From: VAXT01 sp963698015
GTDB lineage: Bacteria > Actinomycetota > Thermoleophilia > Gaiellales > Gaiellaceae
Reading direction: 5' to 3'
Assembly: GCA_963698015.1 (NCBI GenBank)
Contig: OY969109.1
Span: 2,930,755-2,994,754, forward strand
Length of the DNA: 64,000 nucleotides
Part shown: in pieces, positions 44,718 to 52,900 of the stretch
Layout: each line of letters starts with the position of its first letter
Position numbering within the stretch: position 1 is the stretch's first letter
Translations under genes and position numbers: made by a program
The notes under the pieces: generated by a model
Databases searched by the model: none
The model's input: only the letters and a program-made list of their open reading frames with translations
Told to the model about the DNA's origin: nothing

Positions 44718-44930
44718 TCACAGCGTCGCCGCCGCTACGTCGAGGGCCTCCCGGCAGCGCTCGAGCGCGCGCTCCGCGTCCTCCGCGCCACCCCGCTCGG
44801 CGGCGACCCATGCCTCCGCCTCCTCGAGGAGCGCCTGCACCTCTTCGAGCAGCGAGCGCGGAGAACCACCCCCGCGCTCGAGCGCTTCGATTCGGCTCAG
44901 CCGCCTCAGAACGGCGCGCGCTTCCTCCAT
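44718..44930 (-). CDS. Small coiled-coil hypothetical protein (70 aa)
   Basis: 70 residues, Ala/Glu/Arg/Leu-rich with heptad-like spacing (SLLEEVQALLEEAEAWVAAE), no membrane segment. It ends 27 bp before azlC on the same strand. Not recognised. Its length and composition are like several small helical proteins in this genome segment. Confidence 0.5.
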   Translation of the reverse strand: MEEARAVLRRLSRIEALERGGGSPRSLLEEVQALLEEAEAWVAAERGGAEDAERALERCREALDVAAATL

Positions 44931-44975
44931 GCCTCGACGCTAGCCGGGCCGTCCGCGCGCGTGTGTGTCTCGATC

Positions 44976-45758
44976 GTGTCGAAAGCGATACGGTTCCTCC
45001 CCGCCTTGGCTCCGAACCCCGACCGCGAGCTGGGCGAGGCCCGAGCGGCCATCGACCGCGGCGACGGTCTTGCCGCCCTCGACCGCCTCGACCGCGCGCG
45101 TCGCGGCTACCTCAAGGAGCACGACCGCGAGGGTCTCGAGCACGTGCTCTGGATGGCCGACCTCGTCGACGACCTCGACGACCGGGCACGCGCCGGTCGA
45201 GAGAACCTCGGCTATGCCGTGAAGCAGAACCTCCGGCACGAGAGCCGGCGGCGAGCGCGTGAGCGCGAGGAGCCGTGGGCCGACCCCTATCCCGACCTTC
45301 AGTCCCCGACCGAGCACACGCGACTCGTCCTCGCGCGCCCGGCGAAGATCGCGATCGGGCTGGGCGTGGGGCTCGGAACGGCGCTCCTCCTGGCGCTCGT
45401 CGTGCTGCCATGGTTCTTCGACTCGAACACGACGACGGTGACGCTACGGCTCGTGAACGACACGCCGCAGGCCGTGACGGTGCGCGGCTGCTCCGACCCC
45501 GATTGCGACTCCACCTGGCTCCGCAGGGACCTCGAACCGGGCCAGGAGGCAGACACGGACGTCGACTCGGGCGACCTCGTCGAGCTCTTCCAGCTCGAGC
45601 GGCCGGGCCACGAGCGCGCATGTCTGCCGGCGCGTGTCCACGACGGCTACCTGCAGCTCGATCAAGGCCGAGGCGCCCTCGCGATCAGGCTGTCGGAAGC
45701 AACCTCGTGCCCGGGCACGACCGTGTTGCCGGCTTCGGCCGGCGAGCCGAGCCTCTAG
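44976..45758 (+). CDS. Single-pass membrane hypothetical protein
   Basis: 260 residues. The N-terminal cytoplasmic part is helical and TPR-like (ELGEARAAIDRGDGLAALDR, LDRARRGYLKEHDREGLEHV), then one membrane helix (IAIGLGVGLGTALLLALVVL), then an exported beta-rich domain with a paired-cysteine motif (VRGCSDPDCDSTWLRRDLEP). A small extracellular domain tethered to a cytoplasmic helical repeat suggests sensing or anchoring. GTG 44976 is used; GTG 44961 also fits. Confidence 0.65.
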   Translation: MSKAIRFLPALAPNPDRELGEARAAIDRGDGLAALDRLDRARRGYLKEHDREGLEHVLWMADLVDDLDDRARAGRENLGYAVKQNLRHESRRRAREREEPWADPYPDLQSPTEHTRLVLARPAKIAIGLGVGLGTALLLALVVLPWFFDSNTTTVTLRLVNDTPQAVTVRGCSDPDCDSTWLRRDLEPGQEADTDVDSGDLVELFQLERPGHERACLPARVHDGYLQLDQGRGALAIRLSEATSCPGTTVLPASAGEPSL

Positions 45759-45767
45759 CGTCTGGAC

Positions 45768-47006
45768 TCAGGAGGCGAGGGCCGCGAAGTAGCCGGCGGG
45801 CCGGGGGCGCACGCCGAGGAGTGCCTCGTCGAGCGAGGCGACGAGCTGCGCCCGGTCGCCATGGGCGAGCGCCTCGACGAGCGCCTTGCGAATCGCATCT
45901 GCGGCGGTCGCGCCGGCCGGCTCACCTCGGGCGAGAGCTCCCAGCCGGTCGAGCTGCCGTGCTCGCTCCTGGCCGGAGTCGCCGAGCAAGACCGCCGCCC
46001 GCACTGCCGCGGCCCACAGTCCGTCGACCCCGCCGAGCAGCGCCACCAGGGCCTCGCGCAGCTGCTCCGAGCGAAACGGCTCGTCTGCGAAGAGCGACAG
46101 CTCCCACCGGTCGAGCGCCTCTGCCAGCTCGGGATCGTCCTCGGCCCGCCCGAGGCGGGCGAGCAGGTCTGACGCGAGCTGCGCTCGGAAGGCGTCCAGG
46201 CGGGTCGGCTCACCCGAGGGCTGGGCTGCCGCGATCGGCAGCACCGGCCGAACGGCCAGCGGCCGCCAGTCGAGCCGCTCGAAGAGCACCGGGCCGGCGG
46301 CGACGGGTCCCGCGGTCGCCAGGCGCAAGGCACTGACCGCGTCGGCGAGCTCGCCCGGCGCGTCGGGTGGCTGGGGCACGTTGGGCGCAAGCGTTCGCTC
46401 CAGCTCGAGCACGCAGAGCCGATCTGGGGCACGTCCGAACTCGGCGGGCAGGAGCCCGGACGCTTCGGGCCAGTGCGCCGCGAGCTCGCCCGAGGCGGCG
46501 AGGCGGATGTTCAGACCCTCCCCCAGCTCGACCCGGGTGCCGAGCGAGAGCCCGACGAGCGGTGCGACGGCGGCGTAGCTCCGGCGCTCGCCCAGCAGGG
46601 TGCGCTCGAGGTCGGCGTAGGCATGGTCGAAGGCCTCGTCGCTCCAGTCGAGGCCACCGCAAGCCTCGGCGACGTCGGCCAGAAGCGGCAGGACGATCGT
46701 CCGCAGCAACGAGGCGTCGCTGTTCTCCCCGTGCGCGGCGGCGTAGACGGCGGCTGCCGGCTCCCGGCCCAGCTCTTCCAGTGAGATCCGCGCGTCGGCC
46801 AGCATTCCGAGCCTCTCCGCCCGAGCATCCACGTAGGAGCGCACCAGCGGCTTGTACTCGTAGAGCGACGCGTGGCCACGCGCGGCGTGCTCCTCGAACG
46901 CGAACGGGATCTCGGCGCCTGCCTCCACGTCTCCGGCCAGGAGCGAGAACCCGGCGAGGCAGAAGCAGCGCAGCGAGCGGTAGAGGTGTGGGGCCCGCAC
47001 GGCCAT
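45768..47006 (-). CDS. Hypothetical protein (412 aa)
   Basis: Soluble, helix-rich, 412 residues. The middle has a strand-like LCVLELERTLAPNVPQPPDA and SGLLPAEFGRAPD; the C-terminal ~170 residues are helical, with a segment EALVALLGGVDGLWAAAVRA AVLLGDS reminiscent of Apea-like HEPN domains, although the catalytic RxxxxH is not seen. I do not assign a function. It is convergent with the membrane-protein gene and 9 bp downstream of nei on the same strand, so probably co-transcribed with it. Confidence 0.6.
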   Translation of the reverse strand: MAVRAPHLYRSLRCFCLAGFSLLAGDVEAGAEIPFAFEEHAARGHASLYEYKPLVRSYVDARAERLGMLADARISLEELGREPAAAVYAAAHGENSDASLLRTIVLPLLADVAEACGGLDWSDEAFDHAYADLERTLLGERRSYAAVAPLVGLSLGTRVELGEGLNIRLAASGELAAHWPEASGLLPAEFGRAPDRLCVLELERTLAPNVPQPPDAPGELADAVSALRLATAGPVAAGPVLFERLDWRPLAVRPVLPIAAAQPSGEPTRLDAFRAQLASDLLARLGRAEDDPELAEALDRWELSLFADEPFRSEQLREALVALLGGVDGLWAAAVRAAVLLGDSGQERARQLDRLGALARGEPAGATAADAIRKALVEALAHGDRAQLVASLDEALLGVRPRPAGYFAALAS

Positions 47007-47015
47007 CCGACACGA

Positions 47016-47771
47016 CTACGCGCCCGGCGGCTCCTTTCCTGTCTGGCAGCCCGGGCACCAGTAGGTCGTGCGGTTGTCGTCACCCTGGCCGCGGGAGCGG
47101 ATCGGCACTCCGCAGCGCGGACAGGCTCTTCCCGCCCTCCGGTAGACGGAGCGCTCGCCGCGCCCCTCGTCGAGCGAGGCTCTCATCAGCCGTGCCGCCT
47201 CGGCGAGGACGCGCTCGAGCTCCTCGCCGTCCACGTCGCCGAGCCTCTGCCAGGGCGAGACCCGGGCCTGCCAGAGGGACTCGGCCTTCCAGACGTTGCC
47301 GATCCCCGCGACCAGACGCTGGTCGAGCAGGGCGTCTCCCACCTCGCTGGTCGGATGCTCGCGCCGAAGATTCTCGAGCATCCGCTCCAGATCGGGAGGC
47401 TCGGCGAGTATGTCGGGCCCCAGGCGGCGGGTGCGCCGAGCCGAGAGCTCGAGGACCGGGCCGTTCCAGAGGACCGCTTCGTGGTTCGTGCACTGGAGCA
47501 CAAGCCACGGCCGGCCGCGGCGCGGGGAGCCGGCGGCTCGGATCTGCCAGCGGCCGGTCATGCGGAGATGGCTGCGCAGGACGAGGCCGCCCTCGAAGCT
47601 CAGGAGCAGATTCTTGCCGACGGCCTCGACGCTCAGCAGCTTGCGGCCGTCCAGTCGCTCGGCGATGCCGCGCGCGGCGGCGCGTGGATGCGGGGCTTCG
47701 ACGCCCACGCGCTCGCCGACCAGCACCTGGAGCCTGCGCGCCGCGCGGTGGAGGGAATCGCCTTCCGGCAT
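47016..47771 (-). CDS. nei: Fpg/Nei-family DNA glycosylase (Nei-like)
   Basis: 251 residues. The N-terminus MPEGDSLHR carries the catalytic Pro2 and Glu3, with the Nei-type D-S-L-H-R sequence. The helix-two-turn-helix has LLDQRLVAGIGNVWKAESLW, and the C-terminal zinc finger is CPRCGVPIRSRG...YWCPGC. It removes oxidised pyrimidines and nicks the abasic site. It is followed by the 412-aa gene and lies near lhr; Nei2 and Lhr are often found close together in actinobacteria. Confidence 0.94.
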   Translation of the reverse strand: MPEGDSLHRAARRLQVLVGERVGVEAPHPRAAARGIAERLDGRKLLSVEAVGKNLLLSFEGGLVLRSHLRMTGRWQIRAAGSPRRGRPWLVLQCTNHEAVLWNGPVLELSARRTRRLGPDILAEPPDLERMLENLRREHPTSEVGDALLDQRLVAGIGNVWKAESLWQARVSPWQRLGDVDGEELERVLAEAARLMRASLDEGRGERSVYRRAGRACPRCGVPIRSRGQGDDNRTTYWCPGCQTGKEPPGA

Positions 47772-47814
47772 GGACGGCCAGCGTAGCTCCGGGCCTGCTA
47801 GATTCCGCCGCCCG

Positions 47815-48225
47815 ATGAGGAGCTGGATGACCCTCCTTGTGGTCGCCGCGTTCGGCGCGGCCGGGATCGCGAGTGTCTCCGCGGGACCATCCCTTCCCTA
47901 CCTTCGCTCTGCAACCGTCCAGCGCAAGCACGTCGTCGCGGTCTTCGCGCTCGGCGAGCTCGCGCCCGGTCAGATCTCCGTCGCAGTACGACCGGCGACG
48001 AGGTTGAACGGTGCCTTCCTCGACGCGAGCATCCGCCTTGAGGAGCCCTTGGCCGCGCAGAAGACGAACGGCGGTTACCGCGCACGGACGAAGCACACTC
48101 TTCCGCCCGGCCGCTACTGGGTCAAGATCTCCGGCACCGTGATCGGGCGCGACTGCACGCCGCACAAGCTGTGCAAGATCAACTGGTCGAACGCGCGGCG
48201 CGTGGTAGTCCCACGGCACGGGTAA
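47815..48225 (+). CDS. Secreted hypothetical protein (136 aa)
   Basis: A signal peptide (MTLLVVAAFGAAGIASVSAG) is followed by a small beta-rich domain (HVVAVFALGELAPGQISVAV, YRARTKHTLPPGRYWVKISG) and one cysteine pair region (GRDCTPHKLCKINWS). ATG 47815 gives the signal peptide. A strong hairpin terminator follows within 3 bp of the stop. The family is not recognised. Confidence 0.65.
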   Translation: MRSWMTLLVVAAFGAAGIASVSAGPSLPYLRSATVQRKHVVAVFALGELAPGQISVAVRPATRLNGAFLDASIRLEEPLAAQKTNGGYRARTKHTLPPGRYWVKISGTVIGRDCTPHKLCKINWSNARRVVVPRHG

Positions 48226-48257
48226 AAGGAGAGCGCCCCGTTTGGGGCGCTCTCCTT
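48226..48257. terminator. Strong bidirectional terminator
   Basis: A 14-bp perfect stem (AAGGAGAGCGCCCC with GGGGCGCTCTCCTT) around a four-base loop, between two convergent secreted-protein genes. Confidence 0.8.
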
Positions 48258-48277
48258 GTCCGCTCCACCTGTCTCGA

Positions 48278-49888
48278 CTAGGCCAGGCAGGGATTCGAGC
48301 TCAGGATTTGACGGAAGTTGTTCGTCCTGAGCCGAATCGCGGGGTTGGGGTTGGGGTAGAAGCTGAACAGCAGCGGTCCGTACTCGGCCGCCGAGTTCCC
48401 ACCGAACGTGTTGGTCGTGCCCTTGAGGTACGGCCCACCGAACTGCCAGATGCAGTGCCCGTTGGCGCTCGGGTTGCCAGTCGACGAGCCGGTGGTGTAG
48501 ATCGGGTAGAAGTTCGAGCCCGGCGGCGGGTTCACGCAGTTCGTGCCCGTGAACCGGTCGCAGATCCCGCCCGAGTCCGGCGCCTCGATCCGAGGCAAGT
48601 CGGCCTCGAAGGCGACGCGGCTGTAGTTCTGGGACCCGTTGAACAGCGGGCTCGTGAACGTGATCGGGCTTGGGTGGTACTTCTTGTCCTGCCCGCGGTT
48701 GGGATCGGTTCCCGGCCACACCGGCTGGTACGAGGTCCCGTCGAAGTCGGCGTCCGAGGCGATGCATCCCCCGATCGGAACGAACAGCGAGAACGCGGCG
48801 CTGAAGCAGCCCGTGTCGTCGTCGTCCAGGACATCCTCGTTGTTGCTGGTGCAGTCCCCGCCCTCCCCGGTCACGGCCGAGCAGTACTCGAAGTGGCCGA
48901 TCTCGTCGGAAAAGGCGACGTTGTAGCTGTGCGCCGCCCACGGCACGCGCGTGTGCTCGCTCGAGGTGGCGTACATCGGCCGGAAGGTGTAGGGGGACTG
49001 TGAACAGGCCGTCGCGGTCGGCTGGAAGTTCACCTGCGCGAACCCGTTCGCCGCGCTGGCGGTCATCGAGCCTGTGCCGCCGGTGGTGAGGTCGTGGATG
49101 GTCACGACCAGTCCGCCCGCCCCGTCGTGGATGTCCACCCTGAGCTGGTCTCCCGAGCCCATGAACAGATCGGTCGCCGAGCTCGGGGTGAACGTGCCGG
49201 CCGTCTGCGTGAGCGGAGCCGGAGGCGCATGCGGCACCCCGGACTTGGTGATGAAGGCGAAGTTCGCCGGCTCGTCACCCGCCCGCCGGCGGCAGTCGAT
49301 GTTGTTCAGCTGCCCCGCGTTCTGGTCCTGGAGCAGGCTGAAGATCGCCATCGCCGAGCACCACTGGGTCGGGTCGCAGCTGACGCCCGGGGGCCACGGA
49401 GCCCAGCCGGGCGGATAGAACTGCACCTCGAGGAACGCGGTCCCCGGATGCTTGCCGATGTAGTCAGGCCCGGCCTCGTTCGTCCCGTCGAAGATGTTGG
49501 TGTCGCTGTCGGGCGTGCATGCGGCGTGCGTGAACTCTGGCGCCGACTGGTTGTCGCACAGCGCCATCCCGAGCCAGAACGCCGGGTGCAGCTGGAAGTT
49601 CCAGGTGCCCGCGGTGCCCGCCTGGTTCGGCAGCACCTTCGGATCGCTCGGCAGCGTCAGGTTGTAGAGGTTGGAGTTCCCCGCGCCCTGCGTGTTCGAG
49701 TAGAACAGGAGCGAGGGCTCGTCGTGGCCCGTGTAGGCGCCTCCGTAGCCGATCGAGTTGACCGGCTCGGCGCACAGGGCGGTCGGCTGGTTGCAGCGCG
49801 GCACCGCCGCGCCCGCCGAACCGCCGAAGAAGCCGAACAGCACAAGTGCGGCGACCGCAGCGAACGAACTCGCGAGAAGTCTTCTCAT
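48278..49888 (-). CDS. Large secreted hypothetical protein (536 aa)
   Basis: The signal peptide (LLASSFAAVAALVLFGFFGG, cut near AGA) is followed by a Cys-, Asn- and aromatic-rich extracellular protein. Features include PRCNQPTALCAEPVNSIGYG, PAFWLGMALCDNQSAPEF, a Ca-binding-like acidic run (NNEDVLDDDDTGCF, DADFDGTSY) and about 14 cysteines, suggesting disulfides. The composition differs from cytoplasmic neighbours. No domain is recognised; adhesion, cell-surface or carbohydrate-related roles are possible. A consensus -35 promoter lies just upstream. Confidence 0.7.
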   Translation of the reverse strand: MRRLLASSFAAVAALVLFGFFGGSAGAAVPRCNQPTALCAEPVNSIGYGGAYTGHDEPSLLFYSNTQGAGNSNLYNLTLPSDPKVLPNQAGTAGTWNFQLHPAFWLGMALCDNQSAPEFTHAACTPDSDTNIFDGTNEAGPDYIGKHPGTAFLEVQFYPPGWAPWPPGVSCDPTQWCSAMAIFSLLQDQNAGQLNNIDCRRRAGDEPANFAFITKSGVPHAPPAPLTQTAGTFTPSSATDLFMGSGDQLRVDIHDGAGGLVVTIHDLTTGGTGSMTASAANGFAQVNFQPTATACSQSPYTFRPMYATSSEHTRVPWAAHSYNVAFSDEIGHFEYCSAVTGEGGDCTSNNEDVLDDDDTGCFSAAFSLFVPIGGCIASDADFDGTSYQPVWPGTDPNRGQDKKYHPSPITFTSPLFNGSQNYSRVAFEADLPRIEAPDSGGICDRFTGTNCVNPPPGSNFYPIYTTGSSTGNPSANGHCIWQFGGPYLKGTTNTFGGNSAAEYGPLLFSFYPNPNPAIRLRTNNFRQILSSNPCLA

Positions 49889-49939
49889 GCTCCCTCCCCT
49901 TCACTGATTTCGGGCCCCCCGTGCCCCTGGACAGGGCGG

Positions 49940-49968
49940 GGTCTACGCCTCTGCTACGTGGGTGTCAA
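49940..49968 (-). promoter_or_regulatory. Promoter of the 536-aa secreted-protein gene
   Basis: On the minus strand TTGACA (49968-49963), a 17-bp spacer, then TAGACC (49945-49940), about 50 bp before the ATG. The -35 box overlaps the stop region of lhr. Confidence 0.5.
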
Positions 49969-52900
49969 GGGCGAAGAACCACGCGCCGCGGACCGGCGAC
50001 AAAACCTGCATCAATCAGCAGCGAAATGACCTCTGTTTCACTCACGGGCTGCCCGTCGAAGCGCTCGACCGCGAGCCGCTTCCCCCCTCCACTCTTGACG
50101 TGCGCGACGAGCGCGGCGAGTGCCTCGCGCAGCCAATCCTCCTCCGGATCGCGGAGCGGGACGAGCGAGCGCCCTCCGCGCTCGACGAACAGGGCCGCTT
50201 CGCCGCCGAGGAGAACCACATGGGCGCCGGCGACCCGCGCGGCGCGTGCCCCCGCCCGTTTCGGCCAAGGAAGCGCGGCGCCGTAAGGCTGCGCCGGGTC
50301 CGCCGCTGCGAGCACCAGCGCCTCCCGGTCCTCACCTTCCCTCGGCCGTAGCTCCCGCAGGCGCTCGACCGCCCCGCCGAGCGCGAACTGCGCGCCTCCG
50401 AGCCCCTCGACGAAATAGCCGCGGCGGCAGAGCCCGAGCGTCTCGAGCGCCTTCAGCTCACCGTAGACCGCGCCGTACCCGCCGGGGACGCCTTCGGCGC
50501 GCACTCCATCACGGGTCACGATTCCCTGCCGCTCGATCATCAGCTCCGCGAGCGCCCGCCGGTCGGGGCGGCCGGCGAAGAGGCGGCCGGTGAGCGACCA
50601 CCGTCCCTGGGTCGCCGTGATCTCGCCCGCGCGCCTGCGTGAGAAGCGCCTCGGCGCACGATCTCGCCGGGCCTGCGCCTGGTTACGACGGCCGGCGCGG
50701 AGCGGAGTCCACGCGTCGTTCGTGACCTCGCCTGCCCAGACCAGGTCCCAGAGCGCAGGCAGCGCCTCCTCCGCCTCGAGGCCCGTATCCGCGAGCAGGT
50801 CGTACCAGAAGAGCGCGCTCCGCCCGAGCGCCGCGCGCAGACGCTCGTGCAGCTCCCGCTCGGGCCGGTCTGCCGCAGGCGGCGGCCCGAGCGCCGGCGC
50901 GTCCTCGCGGAAGTAGAGCGCGACTCGGTCGAGGCCGGCGCCCACCCAGACGACCTCGCCGGAGGCGCAGAGCGCGTCCAGCTGTTCCGGCCGGTAGCCG
51001 GGAACGCGCCGGGTGAGCACCTCCGACTCCCAGAGAACAACCGGAAGTGCTAGGCCCTGCAGCGGAACGAGCGCCTCGCGGAGGGTCGCCCGGCGATCGA
51101 TCCCCTGCCAGCTGGGGAGGAAGCGGCCGAACGCCGCCTGCTCGGCCGGCTCGACCTCGCGGCGAAGGGCCGCCAGCGAGGCGCGGCGGAGCCGCCTCAG
51201 GACCTCCGGGTCGCACCACTCGCGCTCGCTTCCGCCGGGGCGCAGCTCGCCCCGGACGAGCTCGTCCGCGCGCTCCAGCTCGCGCAGGATCGGCTCGACG
51301 TCGCGGCCGAACCGCTCGTTGGCCTCGGCGGTCGTGAAGGGGCCTCGGGAGCGGGCAAAACGGCGCAGCAGCGAGTGCAGCGGCTCCTCATCGGCCTCGA
51401 GGAACGCCTCGGGCAGCCCACCCGGCGGCATCGCCCCGAGCGCGTCGCGGTAGCGGCCAGCGTCCTCGGCGGCGATCAGGCGCTGCTCGCCCGCCACGCG
51501 CACGTTCACCGCCCGGCGCTCGGCCAGCAGCGGCTCGGCCAGGTCGGCGTCGTGCTCGCTCCAGCGCAGGTCGCCTCGGCGCCGCAGCAGGTCGTGCAGC
51601 TCGTCAGGAGTGCGCGGGTCGCCGCGGAGCCTGCTCTCGACCTCGGCCAGGGCGCCGGGGTCGATCAGGTCGCGGAGCTCCTCCTGCCCGAGCAGCTCAC
51701 GTAGCAGGTCACGGTCGAGCGAGAGCGCCTGGGCGCGTCGCTCGGCGGCCGGGGTGTCGTCCTCATACATGTAGTTCGCGACGTAGTCGAAGAGCAGCGA
51801 GGCCGCGAACGGCGAGGCCGAGGCCGTCTCGACGTCGACCAGGTCGATCTCCCGCGTGCGCAAACCCTGCAGAAGGCGCTTCAGCGACGGCAGGTCGAAG
51901 ACGTCCTGGAGGCACTCGCGGTAGGTCTCGAGCACGACCGGGAAGGCCGGGTAGCGGCGGGCGACCTGCAGCAGCGACTGGGCCTTCAGGCGCTGCTGCC
52001 ACAGGGGAGTGCGCTCGCCGGGCCGACGCCTGGGGATCAGCAGCGCCCGGGCCGCGTTCTCACGGAAGCGGGCGCCGAAGAGCGCCGTCTCGCCGAGCTC
52101 CTGGGTGACGAGATCCTCGATCTGCTCCGGCTCGAGGAGCACGTCGTCGAGCGGCGGCGGCGCGTCAGCGTCGGGCAGGTGGATCGCGATCCCGTCGTCC
52201 GACCAGATCGCCTGCGTCTCGAGGCCGAGCGACTCCCGCAGCCGTGCCCCCAGCGCCAGCGCCCACGGCGCATGCACGCGGCCGCCGAAGGGCGTGAGGA
52301 TGCAGAGGCGCCAGTCCCCGATCTCGTCCCGGAAGCGCTCGACCACGATCGTGCGATCCGACGGAACCGCGCCGGTCGCGGCCTGCTGCTCGCCGAGGAA
52401 CGTGAGCAGGTTCCGCGCAGCCCGCGCGTCAAGCGAGTGCTCGGCCTGCAGCTTGGCGAGCGCCTTCTCGTCCGAGAGCGCCACCAGCTCGCGCGACGTC
52501 GCGCCGATGGCCTCGCCCAGCTCGTACGGCCTCCCCACGCCCTCGCCCTTCCAGAACGGCACCGCGCCAGGCACACCCGGCGCCGGCGAGACGAGCACGC
52601 GGTCGCGCGTGATCTCCTCGATCCGCCAGGTGGAGGCTCCGAGCAGGAATGTCTGGCCGGCGCGGGCCTCGTAGACCATCTCCTCGTCGAGCTCGCCGAC
52701 CCGTCCACCTCCGTCCACCAGGTGGACGCCGAAGAGCCCGCGGTCGGGAATCGTCCCAGCGTTCGTGACGGCGAGCCGCCGCGCGCCCTGACGGCCCCGC
52801 ACCAGGCCGCCGGTGCGGTCCCAGACGACGCGCGCACGCAGCTCGGCGAACTCGTCGGAGGGATAGCGCCCGTCCAGCATGTCGAGCACGTTCTCGAGCT

